Part shown: positions 25,044-34,018 of the stretch, in pieces
How the letters are laid out: every line of letters begins with the position of its first letter
Numbering within the stretch: the first letter of the stretch is position 1
DNA from: Bdellovibrio sp.
GTDB taxonomy: Bacteria; Bdellovibrionota; Bdellovibrionia; Bdellovibrionales; Bdellovibrionaceae
Reading direction: 5' to 3'
Length of the DNA stretch: 64,000 nt
NCBI GenBank assembly: GCA_025359945.1
Contig: JANYDD010000085.1
Location: 1-64,000 of the forward strand
Position numbers and translations under genes: made by a program
Notes under the pieces: model-generated
What the model was told of the DNA's origin: nothing
Database searches by the model: none
What the model saw: only the letters and a program-made list of their open reading frames with translations

Positions 25044-26000
25044 ATGATCACCCGAAGTGTAGCCAAGGCCTTGGCCCAATTAAGAATTTCAAATGTCGTA
25101 GCGATTCCGACCGAAACTGTTTACGGCCTAGCGGCTTCGATCGATAGCCTTAAAGCTCTTCGAAAAATTTTTAAAATTAAAAAAAGGCCATTTTTTGATC
25201 CCTTGATTGTTCATGTGAACGGAATTCCCGCGGCAAAAAAACTAACTCCAGATTGGTCCATCATTAGTCAAAAATTAGCGGAAACTTTTTGGCCGGGACC
25301 ATTGACCTTGGTGTTAAAAAAAAATTCTCGGGTCAATGAATTAATTACGTCGGGATTGCCTACCGTGGGTATTAGATGTCCCCAACACGTGATGACGTTG
25401 AAACTTTTAGAAATGATAGATGTCCCGCTGGCTGCCCCTAGCGCAAATCTTTTTGGAAAGACCTCACCAACCAGGGCCCAACACGTAGAACAAGAATTTA
25501 GATCTAAAAATCTGCTGGTTCTAGATGGCGGCGCATGTAAAATCGGTATCGAAAGTACGATTTTAAAAGTTGAAAAGAAAAAAAATATTTGGCTGCTAGA
25601 AATTCTTAGACCTGGAATGCTTGGCGCCGATGAAATCGATAAAGCTCTTATTAAATTGAAGAAACTTTATCAGTGGAAAAAACAAAAAATCTCTAAGAAA
25701 AAACCTCTACTGCCGCAAGCTGCAGGGATGTTAGAACACCACTATCAGCCGTCGATCCCTTTGTTTTACGTTCGCGCTTTGACCCAATATAAGGTTCCAA
25801 AAGCCAACGAAAATAAAATTGATCTGGTCTTAAGCACTAAACCCAGTCTGGCAGCAAGGCAGCTTTACCATTCGATGCGAACGTGCGCGGAATCGGGAGC
25901 AAAAAAAATTTATTTCTTCGAGCCCAAATATTTTTCCAAATCAGAATGGGCACCGATCAAAGAGCGCCTTCAAAAGGCTTCGACAAAAATAATTGGCTAA
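25044..26000 (+). CDS. threonylcarbamoyl-AMP synthase, Sua5 type
   Basis: The N-terminal YrdC domain (residues 10-200) has PTETVYGLAA, KKRPFFDPLIVHV, FWPGPLTLVL, GIRCPQH and PLAAPSANLFGKTSPT. A linker (LLPQAAGMLEHHYQP) leads into the C-terminal Sua5 domain, which separates it from the shorter TsaC. It makes the precursor for t6A37 in tRNAs that read ANN codons. GAAAGG lies upstream of the ATG. It follows the ABC permease by 16 bases and is probably co-transcribed. Confidence 0.93.
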   Translation: MITRSVAKALAQLRISNVVAIPTETVYGLAASIDSLKALRKIFKIKKRPFFDPLIVHVNGIPAAKKLTPDWSIISQKLAETFWPGPLTLVLKKNSRVNELITSGLPTVGIRCPQHVMTLKLLEMIDVPLAAPSANLFGKTSPTRAQHVEQEFRSKNLLVLDGGACKIGIESTILKVEKKKNIWLLEILRPGMLGADEIDKALIKLKKLYQWKKQKISKKKPLLPQAAGMLEHHYQPSIPLFYVRALTQYKVPKANENKIDLVLSTKPSLAARQLYHSMRTCAESGAKKIYFFEPKYFSKSEWAPIKERLQKASTKIIG

Positions 26001-26010
26001 AAGGTTTTAA

Positions 26011-27549
26011 CTAACAAGAGTTCGCACCACACTTTAGATTTTTCACGTGATGCGAGTATGAACGAGAAACAAATTTAAAATCGGTCCAAATGGCGCCTTC
26101 GGACAACGTTTGCTTCCAATGGATTGAGACTCCGAATTGGTCAATCGAAACTACCTCTGAAGGGGCCTTACTAAAGCCGTGGATTGCAGCAACCAAACTA
26201 CCGATAGTCTTTTGATAAAAAGTTGCCTCCTGCCTTACATCGGTTTTGATTCTGACTATCGAGTAACCACGCTTTTGCAAAATCAATGTTTCAACCACTT
26301 TTGAATGAACAAGAATCTTGTGCCCTTCAATATCTGTAACAAAATGGTCAGGGCCATCTAGCTGAACAATTATTTTTTCACCAATCAAAAGGTCACCAGC
26401 GATTGCCGAATCTGGAACGGGCTGACCAACCTTCACAGAAAATCCCTGCTTTTTTAGATCCTGTGACAAGTGAAACGCATGCGCCAAATCCGCCGCTGAT
26501 TTGCGGCGGTCAACGTGGGATCGAAATTTTGGGTTGAGTAGATTTAAAAGGTTTGGCGCCCAAGGTGCCCCCGCTTTAATTAAAAATCCATTTTTGAAAT
26601 GACTTAACGATGCCGCATAATTTTCTAGTTGTTCGGGATTTGCGCTATTTAATCGAATTCCCCAGATCTGGCCCAAGATGTCTTTACGATCTTGATCTTC
26701 GCCTGCAACAAAAGAAATGTGTGACTGGTTTTCCTTGACCCATGACTCGGCCATTTCAGCAATTTTATTCCAGATCGGAATTTCTGAAAGATTTCCGGAA
26801 AGAGCAAAGAAATTATTAGCGGATTCGAAAAAATAGTTTGCGGCCTGATGCCCTTGGTAATTTGCAAGCAGTTGTCGCCCCGCAAGGTCAAGAAATACTG
26901 CATTGGGAAGAAGTCTAGACGTGCGAAGCTGCTGAGACAATTTTAATAACTGGGTATTATCTAATTTAGAAACATAAGTTAAAGCCCGCGGCTGCCACGT
27001 TTTAAAAAAAGCTTCTGATGGAACGACCAAGGACAAAAGTTCCAGTGCGGCAAGGTCAACATCCATGACTGCTTTCCCGGCAGCTAAGGGCACAATTTCG
27101 GAATAAACGGCTTCGCCGATATCACGCACCAAAGAAGCGAAATGTCGCGCTTTCGAAGGTTTAATCCCAAGCGAAGAAACTAAATTCACCGCTCGAGAGA
27201 ATTCACGTAAAAATTCCACAGCTATATTAACGTCCCTTTCTGCAAGTGGTTTCTTGGCCAAAAAAATACCGTTAATGTCGTCAAAAGCATCTTTCAGATA
27301 TCTTTCTAATAGTTCCTGATCCTCCGCACTTACGCGTTGACCGTTGATAACAGAGCGAATCTCTTCCAGGCCAGCGACCATTAGTCTAGCCTTCAACACA
27401 AGCGGGTCACTAAAATCCCGGTGACTAGAAGCCCCGCACTTCAACGGCTGAATGGCAAGGCTGCTGGGATTAATCATAAATGTAAGCAAAACAGAAAATA
27501 GAATTGGGAAAATTAAACTACGAATCGCATTCAAACGCGACCTCCGCAT
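26011..27549 (-). CDS. exported protein with a C-terminal RAP-like domain
   Basis: The N-terminus has a basic start and a hydrophobic stretch (FPILFSVLLTFMI), so it is likely exported. Residues 40-370 are mostly helical repeats without a named family. Residues about 385-440 (IIVQLDGPDHF, then LILQKRGYSIVRI) closely follow the pattern of the RAP domain, a PD-(D/E)XK-related fold best known from organellar RNA-processing proteins. The call rests on pattern recognition only. A TTG at 27534 with GGAGG 6 bases upstream is an alternative start. It is convergent with the Sua5 gene (10-base gap), and a tRNA gene lies upstream. Confidence 0.65.
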   Translation of the reverse strand: MRRSRLNAIRSLIFPILFSVLLTFMINPSSLAIQPLKCGASSHRDFSDPLVLKARLMVAGLEEIRSVINGQRVSAEDQELLERYLKDAFDDINGIFLAKKPLAERDVNIAVEFLREFSRAVNLVSSLGIKPSKARHFASLVRDIGEAVYSEIVPLAAGKAVMDVDLAALELLSLVVPSEAFFKTWQPRALTYVSKLDNTQLLKLSQQLRTSRLLPNAVFLDLAGRQLLANYQGHQAANYFFESANNFFALSGNLSEIPIWNKIAEMAESWVKENQSHISFVAGEDQDRKDILGQIWGIRLNSANPEQLENYAASLSHFKNGFLIKAGAPWAPNLLNLLNPKFRSHVDRRKSAADLAHAFHLSQDLKKQGFSVKVGQPVPDSAIAGDLLIGEKIIVQLDGPDHFVTDIEGHKILVHSKVVETLILQKRGYSIVRIKTDVRQEATFYQKTIGSLVAAIHGFSKAPSEVVSIDQFGVSIHWKQTLSEGAIWTDFKFVSRSYSHHVKNLKCGANSC

Positions 27550-27635
27550 GGATCTTTGATTAATTCAAAAAAATTTTTGAAGAGCCGGAATCTACCAGAC
27601 AATCAAAGAAAGGGGGCGTTTATTTTTTAAAAAAA

Positions 27636-27711
<76 letters not shown>

Positions 27712-27771
27712 AATGGAAGGGAGATTCTTAAAGGGAATCAAGGGGTAGGAACAAGACTGAAATAGTTACAA

Positions 27772-28941
27772 TCAGATCCGAACCTGGTCAAAGGCATTTT
27801 TCAAATCTTCCAAAAGGTCTTCGATATCTTCGATACCCACGCTTAGCCGAATCAAAGAATCATCAATGCCAAGAGACGCTCGATTTTCTTTGGGGACGCT
27901 GGCGTGTGTCATGATGGCTGGGTGTTCAATCAAACTTTCTACCCCGCCCAAGCTTTCTGCCAATGCAAACACTTGAACGCTTTCTAAAAATTTGCGGGCT
28001 TCGTCCATTCCACCAGCAATGTGAAACGTAATCATTCCGCCCATTCCAGACATTTGTTCTTGCGCCAGCCGATGCTGAGGATGTGAAGCCAATCCAGGGT
28101 AAATTACTTTTTTAACTTTGGAATGACCTTCCAAAAATTTGGCAATAGTTTGCGCATTGGTTTCGTGAGCCTTCATTCGAAGCGGAAGTGTTTTTAAACT
28201 TCGCAAACACATGAATGCATCGAAGGGACTTTGAATGGCGCCCATCGAGTTGCTTAAAAAAGCCATTCGCTCGGCCAATTCTGGTTTCGACGTAACGACA
28301 GCGCCGCCAACCACGTCGCTATGCCCACCAATATATTTGGTGACCGAATGGACGACTAAATCAGCACCTAAATCCAAAGGCTTTTGAAAAAAGGGGCTCA
28401 TAAAAGTATTATCGACGGCTACCAGAATATTTTTCCGCTTAGCCACCGAGCATATCGCTGCTATATCGACCAATTTTAATGTTGGATTTGTCGGCGTTTC
28501 TAACCAGATCATCTTAGTGTTGGGCTTTAAATTTTTTTCGAAGTTCTGGACATTGGTCAAATCAACGTAAGAAAAATCCAATCCGTGATGTTGCAGAATT
28601 TTGTCAAACAGACGAAAAGTTCCACCGTACATGTCATCGCCAGCAATCACGTGATCGCCCTTTTTTAGTAAATGCAAAACAGTGGTCGTAGCCGCACACC
28701 CCGATGCAAAAGCAAATCCTTGGCTACCATTTTCTAAACTGGCTAAGCAGTCTTCAAAAGCTTTGCGGGTCGGATTTTGGGTTCGCGAATATTCATACCC
28801 CTTGTGGTGACCAGGAGATTCTTGAACGTACGTCGATGTTAAAAACACGGGCGTCATTATGGCGCCCGTGGTTGGGTCCGGTGATTGTCCTGCGTGAATG
28901 GCCCGGGTTGAAAATCCAGTAGATAATTTTTTATTCTTCAC
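27772..28941 (-). CDS. cystathionine gamma-lyase / gamma-synthase family PLP enzyme
   Basis: The Cys/Met-metabolism fold is clear: TRAIHAGQ start, YEYSRTQNPTR, GDDMYGGTFRLF, the PLP lysine in SVTKYIGGHSDVVGG, and SLGGVESLIEHPA. The length of 389 is typical. Motifs cannot separate MetB from MetC/CGL, but the cystathionine beta-synthase gene 22 bases upstream on the same strand favours gamma-lyase acting in reverse transsulfuration (cystathionine to cysteine). Confidence 0.88.
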   Translation of the reverse strand: MKNKKLSTGFSTRAIHAGQSPDPTTGAIMTPVFLTSTYVQESPGHHKGYEYSRTQNPTRKAFEDCLASLENGSQGFAFASGCAATTTVLHLLKKGDHVIAGDDMYGGTFRLFDKILQHHGLDFSYVDLTNVQNFEKNLKPNTKMIWLETPTNPTLKLVDIAAICSVAKRKNILVAVDNTFMSPFFQKPLDLGADLVVHSVTKYIGGHSDVVGGAVVTSKPELAERMAFLSNSMGAIQSPFDAFMCLRSLKTLPLRMKAHETNAQTIAKFLEGHSKVKKVIYPGLASHPQHRLAQEQMSGMGGMITFHIAGGMDEARKFLESVQVFALAESLGGVESLIEHPAIMTHASVPKENRASLGIDDSLIRLSVGIEDIEDLLEDLKNAFDQVRI

Positions 28942-28963
28942 AAAATTTTCCTTTGAAATGGCA

Positions 28964-30382
28964 TTACCAGTCGCCCAAATAATTTAAGAAATCAATCTTG
29001 GTGATAATTTGAATCTGATTTCCGTCTTTAACAAAGGCCACAAAGCCTTTCAATAGATGTTCGTTCAGGCCTGCCAAATCCAAATTGTTTTCTACAAAAA
29101 CGACGTTGCCCTTCATTAAATGAATAATGGGTTCTTCGGCCTTTAACGTTCCTTTGACCAAAGGTTCTAACAAATCTCCCTCGTCGATAACGCCAACGAT
29201 TTGGCCGTTAGAAAAAATCGGCAGCTGAGAAATCCCTGCGGCCTTCATCTTTTTGACGACTTCAGAAACTCTTTCGCCAACGTCTGCGAATATCAATGTC
29301 CCCGACTGTCCCCGCGCGTGAATCAAATCTGCAACCGTTTTTTGTCTTAATGGCGATGGTAAAAAATCATTTTCCTTCATCCAAGTGTCATTGAAAGCTT
29401 TGCTTAAATAAGCGCGACCATTATCCGGGAATAAAACTAAAATTTGAGACGGTTTGGTCAATTTCTTAGACCATTCCATCGCTGCACAAAGCGCAAGCGC
29501 CGACGACGGCCCCACACAAATTCCTTCTTTGGAGATCAAATCCCGGGTCATCAAAAAACTGGCTTTATCGCTGACCTGAACTGCCCCGTCCACATACTTA
29601 AAGTGCACATTTTCCGGAAGCATGTCTTCTCCGACGCCTTCGACTTTGTAAGGCCGCGGTGGTTCGACAACTTTTTTATGGTAATAAAGATCATACAAAA
29701 TACTTCCCACAGGATCTGCCAGAACTATTTGTATAGAGGGTTTTTGTTCTTTTAAATATTTTCCCACGCCCGAAATGGTACCGCCCGTACCGGCACCGGC
29801 CACAAACACGTCGATCTTGTCGCCCAGCTGTTGCCAAATTTCTGGGCCCGTCGTCTGGTAATGTTGAGTTGGATTGTCCGGGTTGTGATACTGATTGGTG
29901 TAAAAAGATTGCGGAGTCATTTCCACTAACTTGCGCGCTACCGATAAATAGCTTCTGGGATCTTCGGGCTCGACGGCAGTTGGGGTGATGACTACTTTGG
30001 CTCCGTAGGCCCTTAAAATAGCTCGTTTTTCCTCGCTGATTTTATCCGGCATCACAAATATTGTTTTATAACCCTTGATCGCGGCAACTAAAGCCAAACC
30101 TAAACCCGTATTTCCCGAGGTGGCTTCGATAATGGTTCCACCGGGTCGAAGATGACCGCGCTTCTCGGCCTGTTCAATAATTGAAACTGCGATGCGGTCT
30201 TTAACACTTCCGCCGGGATTAAAATATTCTAGTTTTACCCAAAAAGTGTGTTGCGTGTTGGGTAAATAATTCTGAATTATTTTTTGCAGTTTAACGATCG
30301 GAGTGTGCCCAATCGTTTGCAATAAATTTTCAAAAACTGTCGGGCGGTTGCGGTCCTGTGATTCATTAAATATTGGGTTCAT
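28964..30382 (-). CDS. cystathionine beta-synthase with CBS domain pair
   Basis: The N-terminal fold-type II PLP domain (15-325) has the lysine in GGSVKDRIA, the phosphate loop EATSGNTGLGLA and GAGTGGTISGVG. Two C-terminal CBS repeats (about 340-470) make it CBS rather than CysK. It condenses homocysteine with serine (or O-acetylserine) to cystathionine, and the next gene supplies the lyase. The CBS pair suggests adenosyl-ligand regulation. It overlaps the small upstream gene by 17 bp. Confidence 0.92.
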   Translation of the reverse strand: MNPIFNESQDRNRPTVFENLLQTIGHTPIVKLQKIIQNYLPNTQHTFWVKLEYFNPGGSVKDRIAVSIIEQAEKRGHLRPGGTIIEATSGNTGLGLALVAAIKGYKTIFVMPDKISEEKRAILRAYGAKVVITPTAVEPEDPRSYLSVARKLVEMTPQSFYTNQYHNPDNPTQHYQTTGPEIWQQLGDKIDVFVAGAGTGGTISGVGKYLKEQKPSIQIVLADPVGSILYDLYYHKKVVEPPRPYKVEGVGEDMLPENVHFKYVDGAVQVSDKASFLMTRDLISKEGICVGPSSALALCAAMEWSKKLTKPSQILVLFPDNGRAYLSKAFNDTWMKENDFLPSPLRQKTVADLIHARGQSGTLIFADVGERVSEVVKKMKAAGISQLPIFSNGQIVGVIDEGDLLEPLVKGTLKAEEPIIHLMKGNVVFVENNLDLAGLNEHLLKGFVAFVKDGNQIQIITKIDFLNYLGDW

Positions 30383-30641
30383 ATTGCGCTTTCTTTTTTA
30401 GTTTCTTTTTTGTCAGAGTCTTACAGAAAGAATTTGCATAGTTCAAGGTGGATAGCATCTGTTGGACAGGGTCAGGGTCAAAAGGGATTTTTAATTGCCC
30501 CATCAAAATTTGAACTTTTGCGTCCTTTGGGGAATCTAGTCGAAGTTCTTCGATTAAATCCACTAGCATTTCATCTAGCTCAGTCTCTGACTTAGGGTGC
30601 TCGTGAATCTCTATTATCTTTTCTTTCAGTTGGTCGTTCAT
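30366..30641 (-). CDS. small acidic-then-basic protein, unknown
   Basis: A 91-residue soluble protein with an acidic helical N-terminal half (ELDEMLVDLIEELRLD) and a lysine-rich end (TKKKLKKKAQYEPNI). No family is recognised. It overlaps the CBS gene by 17 bp and lies 13 bases after the TadC-like gene on the same strand, so it is likely co-transcribed with one or both. A start-region AAGGAAAATAAAAA precedes its ATG, supporting real translation. Confidence 0.55.
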   Translation of the reverse strand: MNDQLKEKIIEIHEHPKSETELDEMLVDLIEELRLDSPKDAKVQILMGQLKIPFDPDPVQQMLSTLNYANSFCKTLTKKKLKKKAQYEPNI

Positions 30642-30654
30642 TTTTTATTTTCCT

Positions 30655-31077
30655 TTAAAAAGCGCTCATAAATTCCCAGAACAAAGGCGCCAGCAGCAAT
30701 ATTAAATAAGCAGGAAACTGAAAGAGCAACAAAGGAATCATTAATAAATAAGGAAGCTTTCGCATATGTTGGTCGATTTCCTCAAGACAAGCTGCAGATA
30801 CTTCGCCCTCTAAACTTTGAAGTTGAGCCAAAATGCTTTCGCCCGCCAGGCCCCTTTCGATTAGTAAAATTAAACTTTGCCGGTAAATTGAATTTTGATT
30901 TTTGCTGATCAAAGACCCTTTCGTTTCCCACGTTTGAATCCAGCCCGGAATCTGCTGGGCGATTTCATCTTGAACAGACTCGTGGTATTTCTTCAAAGCC
31001 GCTTTCACCGACCAGCCCATCAGCAGATGATGCCTAAGTGATAACGTCAATCGCAGTGTAGGATTTATGTCTTCCAT
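30655..31077 (-). CDS. TadC/GspF-like pilus inner-membrane protein
   Basis: About 140 residues with a cytoplasmic helical part (LRHHLLMGWSVKAALKKY, LIERGLAGESILAQL) and two C-terminal membrane helices (LPYLLMIPLLLFQFPAYLILLLAPLF). This is the T2SSF half-domain pattern of Tad-type TadC. I prefer the ATG at 31077 over 31098, because it overlaps the upstream gene by 13 bp. It pairs with the TadB-like gene before it. No Tad ATPase is adjacent; a Flp-like pilin lies at 45-46 kb. Confidence 0.65.
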   Translation of the reverse strand: MEDINPTLRLTLSLRHHLLMGWSVKAALKKYHESVQDEIAQQIPGWIQTWETKGSLISKNQNSIYRQSLILLIERGLAGESILAQLQSLEGEVSAACLEEIDQHMRKLPYLLMIPLLLFQFPAYLILLLAPLFWEFMSAF

Positions 31078-31790
31078 TTTTGCCTGCGCCCTATCCAATT
31101 TAATCCTAAAATTCCGGCTCCAAAAAGCCCGCCCGAAAAAACAAACAGATAAGACGGAGCTTGAGTTTTTTGTTGAATTTGATAAATCAACAGCCCCAAA
31201 TACAAAATCGACATCAAAAAAGATTGAATTTTTGCGGGGGAACTGACTTGCCTCGACTTTTGGCGAAATAAAATTTCAATTTTTAAGTTTCTTCGCATTG
31301 AAGTCATTCGTTCGATGGACTGCACTTTTTCGCTTTCAATTTTAGCCAATTCCCGAAAATAAATCCCCTTGTTTGCTGAATTTTTGGAAACCGAATCTGA
31401 AGATTCGATGGTTTTTAGAAGTTCATTCGCCACTAACTGATGAACATTTGAAGTCGATTTCTGTGCCAATTCTCGCAAGCTTGATTTCAGTCCGGACCCC
31501 ATTTTCATTTTCAAAATGAGATAGTCTATCGTCACCAGCAAATCCTCGTCACTAAAGGTTTTTGGACGGTTCAGGAAATATTTTAAGCTATGAATAGAAA
31601 TGATAAAAAAAACGGTAAACAACCCTTTCGAAACAAAGCGATCAAAAAAGAAATGACACAAAAACATCAGCATAGAAACGAAAATGGTTTTTAAAATTGT
31701 TTTCGAAAAAATTTGCTGGGCTCGAAATTCGAAATCCGAAATCGACAAAAAACAAAATCCGAAAACTGTCCACAATAACGAAGCCGGCAT
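31065..31790 (-). CDS. TadB/GspF-like pilus inner-membrane protein
   Basis: A 241-residue protein with N-terminal membrane segments (LWTVFGFCFLSI; ILKTIFVSMLMFLCHF; FTVFFIISIH), a cytoplasmic T2SSF-like helical domain (LILKMKMGSGLKSSLRELAQ) and C-terminal helices (FLMSILYLGLLIYQI; YLFVFSGGLFGAGILGL). This resembles TadB of Tad/Flp pilus systems. It overlaps its TadC-like partner by 13 bp. The missing ATPase, secretin and peptidase must be elsewhere if the system is functional. Confidence 0.62.
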   Translation of the reverse strand: MPASLLWTVFGFCFLSISDFEFRAQQIFSKTILKTIFVSMLMFLCHFFFDRFVSKGLFTVFFIISIHSLKYFLNRPKTFSDEDLLVTIDYLILKMKMGSGLKSSLRELAQKSTSNVHQLVANELLKTIESSDSVSKNSANKGIYFRELAKIESEKVQSIERMTSMRRNLKIEILFRQKSRQVSSPAKIQSFLMSILYLGLLIYQIQQKTQAPSYLFVFSGGLFGAGILGLNWIGRRQKWKT

Positions 31791-31851
31791 CTTTTTAGTC
31801 TCCTTGAAAACTTAAGGTGCAAAATTCAAACAATATTTTTTAAATTTTTTG

Positions 31852-31880
31852 TTGACGTCAGTAGTCAGCTTAGGAACACT
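31852..31880 (+). promoter_or_regulatory. candidate promoter for the lysine-rich 23-mer
   Basis: TTGACG (31852-31857) is a good -35 match; 17 bases later AACACT is only a 3 of 6 match to the -10. The distance to the ATG (about 54 bases) and the strong ribosome-binding site and terminator around this tiny gene make a nearby promoter likely, but the exact boxes are uncertain. Confidence 0.35.
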
Positions 31881-31933
31881 AATAGGTGAGACAGCAAGAC
31901 GATCAACAACAACTTAGTATCCAGGAGGATCTA

Positions 31934-32005
31934 ATGGCTAAGAAAAAAGCGACAAAAAAGAAAGCTTCGAAAAAAACTTCGAAAAAAGCTTCTAAAAAGA
32001 AGTAG
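31934..32005 (+). CDS. 23-residue lysine-rich, histone-H1-tail-like protein
   Basis: The ATG at 31934 is preceded by a near-perfect AGGAGG (6 bases away) and followed by 23 codons and a stop, then a strong terminator. The peptide has 13 Lys among Ala, Ser and Thr (MAKKKATKKK...). The composition matches the C-terminal tails of bacterial H1-like DNA-binding proteins and of this genome's own L21. It is too short to fold; DNA or RNA compaction or polyanion binding is inference. The isolated unit with excellent expression signals argues that it is a real, highly expressed gene. Confidence 0.8.
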   Translation: MAKKKATKKKASKKTSKKASKKK

Positions 32006-32029
32006 TTTTTCGGAACTTTGAAGTTCTTA

Positions 32030-32061
32030 AAAAACCCCAAGTGAAAACTTGGGGTTTTTTT
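32030..32061 (+). terminator. strong intrinsic terminator after the lysine-rich gene
   Basis: A stem of AAAAACCCCAAGT and ACTTGGGGTTTTT closes on a GAAA loop and is followed by a T run. It begins 25 bases after the stop at 32005. Because the stem is A/T flanked it may work in both directions and also end the convergent barrel gene. Confidence 0.93.
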
Positions 32062-32101
32062 TTACCTTTTTCATTTAAGCAATCTTGGAAAACAAAGGCG
32101 A

Positions 32102-32821
32102 CTAAAAATAATAAAACATTCCAAACGCACCGGTTGGCGTAGCTTGAAAATCATTGGCATTCACCATCATAACAAGCTCGGCATATAAACTTGTCCCGAC
32201 GCTACGACCGTAAAGTTGCGTGTACTGGATCCCCAAAGAAGGGACCAACAGGTCTTTACCAAAAATTCCGGTTTCTTTTTCTTCATCAGTCAAAATTTTG
32301 TCAGTCAGTACAGATGGAAAAGATCTTCCCACTGGTTTTTTTTGGGTCGAGTTACTATACCAACGCGAATAACCGACCGTAAAATAAGGCGAAACCACTC
32401 GACCGCCAAATAAATACTTGTACTGAAGAGTTAGCGAACTATATCGTGGGCCTCCGCCAAAACCAATCACCGCCGAGTGATATGGGCTGTAGTTAAGCTC
32501 GGTGATCAACCCCAATAGACCCAATTGTCCGGCGGTTAAGACACCAGCACCCACACGACGTTTGGTTCGCAAAGACACGGCAGATTCAAATTCGTCGTAC
32601 TGCTCCACCGACGCCAAAGGCGCTTTTATAGATGGCGTTCGGACAGAGGTAGAGCGCAATGGTGGACTTTGGGTTTCAATTGGGACGCTTGCGCCGGCTT
32701 CAATTTCATAGGCTTTTTGCGCCTGACAAATCGAGGCCGCAGCGAAAACAAAACCGATGACGACAAGATTTTTAATTTTGGTCAAGGGCGTTTTGGTGGA
32801 TGGCGTTTTGGTCAGTGGCAT
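32102..32821 (-). CDS. predicted outer-membrane beta-barrel protein
   Basis: The signal peptide (about 20-35, FVFAAASICQA) follows a Thr/Lys/Pro repeat (TKTPSTKTPLTK) encoded by a short DNA repeat. The C-terminal 150 residues alternate polar and hydrophobic residues with many Tyr and Gly (GGGPRYSSLTLQYKYLFGG, SPYFTVGYSRWYS) and end in MFYYF, a C-terminal aromatic typical of BAM-inserted barrels. About eight strands would fit. No named family. It converges on the lysine-rich gene; the shared terminator lies between them. Confidence 0.65.
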   Translation of the reverse strand: MPLTKTPSTKTPLTKIKNLVVIGFVFAAASICQAQKAYEIEAGASVPIETQSPPLRSTSVRTPSIKAPLASVEQYDEFESAVSLRTKRRVGAGVLTAGQLGLLGLITELNYSPYHSAVIGFGGGPRYSSLTLQYKYLFGGRVVSPYFTVGYSRWYSNSTQKKPVGRSFPSVLTDKILTDEEKETGIFGKDLLVPSLGIQYTQLYGRSVGTSLYAELVMMVNANDFQATPTGAFGMFYYF

Positions 32822-33028
32822 TTTCAGTCTCCTAGCCGTTTCAAAAACAATTTAATCCAACGGGTGATCGTAGTTTTTTATTATTACTTTTATGATCCTA
32901 AACATCAAATGTTGTTTATCAGGGGTACATCAGCTTCAATAATTGAAATTTCCGTGAACTTAGAAAAATTATTTTTATTTAAAGAAAATTTTTGAAACTA
33001 AATAAAATTTAAAACTGAAAATAGACTT

Positions 33029-33055
33029 TAGAATTAACTAAAAAACCAAGGAGAG
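33029..33055 (+). promoter_or_regulatory. -10-like box and strong ribosome-binding site of the mdh operon
   Basis: TAGAAT (33029-33034) matches the -10 consensus at 5 of 6; no good -35 lies 16-18 bases upstream. AAGGAGAG follows and ends about 6 bases before the mdh ATG. The upstream 239-base gap is otherwise AT-rich, and I see no other structure in it. Confidence 0.4.
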
Positions 33056-33060
33056 AAAAA

Positions 33061-34005
33061 ATGACACATGTAAGAAAAAAAATTTCCGTCATAGGTGCAG
33101 GGTTTGTGGGCTCGACCTGCGCTCATTGGTTAGCCGCAAAAGAACTAGGCGATGTTGTGCTTCTTGACGTCAACGAAGGCGCAGCACAGGGCAAAGCACT
33201 TGATCTGTACGAGGCCTCTCCCGTCGAGCTTTTCGATGCGCGCGTCACCGGCACCAAAGACTACAAAGACACCGCTGGATCCGATGTCGTTATCATCACT
33301 GCAGGAATCCCCCGAAAACCTGGTATGAGTCGCGACGATCTGCTGGCGACAAATTCAAAAATTATGAAAGAAGTCTGTGAAGGCATTAAGAAGTTTGCTC
33401 CTGAATCGATTGTGATTGTAGTCAGCAATCCTTTGGATGCTATGGCGTTTGTCGCTAAACAGGTCACCGGATTTCCGCGCGAACGCGTGATCGGAATGGC
33501 CGGGGTCTTGGACACCGCTAGATTCAAAACTTTTGTCTCTGAAGCCGTCAATGTCAGCGTGAAGGATATACATGCCATCGTTTTAGGCGGACACGGCGAC
33601 ACAATGGTGCCGATGCCTAGACACTGTTCTGTTGGCGGAGTTCCCTTGCAAGAAATGCTTCCCAAAGAAAAAATTGACCAGATTGTTCAAAGAACCAGAC
33701 AAGGTGGCGCCGAAATCGTGAACCTTCTTAAAACAGGATCCGCTTTTTATTCGCCCTCTGCCAGTGCAGTTCAAATGGCCGAAGCCATTCTAAAAGATCA
33801 AAAGCGAATTTTACCTTGTGCCGTCGAGCTTCAAGGGGAATACGACGTCAAAAATCTGTTCGTGGGTGTTCTTTGCAAACTGGGCGGAAAAGGAATGGAA
33901 GAAGTGATCCAACTTAAACTAAATGCAGAAGAAAAAGCCGGACTTGATAACTCAATTAAAGCCGTCGAAGAATTGGTCTCAGCACTTAAAAAAATCCAGT
34001 ACTAA
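33061..34005 (+). CDS. mdh: malate dehydrogenase (LDH-like type)
   Basis: The NAD-binding GAGFVGST, an Asp in LLDVNEG (NAD preference), the substrate loop with three Arg ([12 protein letters not shown]), VSNPLDAM and the catalytic His in GGHGDTMVP identify the 314-residue LDH-like MDH. It oxidises malate to oxaloacetate in the TCA cycle. It heads a co-directional run with sucC, sucD and ndk, with gaps of 2-13 bases. Confidence 0.96.
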   Translation: MTHVRKKISVIGAGFVGSTCAHWLAAKELGDVVLLDVNEGAAQGKALDLYEASPVELFDARVTGTKDYKDTAGSDVVIITAGIPRKPGMSRDDLLATNSKIMKEVCEGIKKFAPESIVIVVSNPLDAMAFVAKQVTGFPRERVIGMAGVLDTARFKTFVSEAVNVSVKDIHAIVLGGHGDTMVPMPRHCSVGGVPLQEMLPKEKIDQIVQRTRQGGAEIVNLLKTGSAFYSPSASAVQMAEAILKDQKRILPCAVELQGEYDVKNLFVGVLCKLGGKGMEEVIQLKLNAEEKAGLDNSIKAVEELVSALKKIQY

Positions 34006-34018
34006 ATAAAAGGAATTT

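Noticed and set aside
30366-30660. possible SAM or cobalamin riboswitch before the transsulfuration genes
   Set aside because: The CBS start overlaps the previous gene and the lyase follows within 22 bases, so there is no leader for a riboswitch.
33261-33665. 134-codon minus-strand frame inside mdh
   Set aside because: It is opposite a fully conserved malate dehydrogenase and shows no motif of its own.
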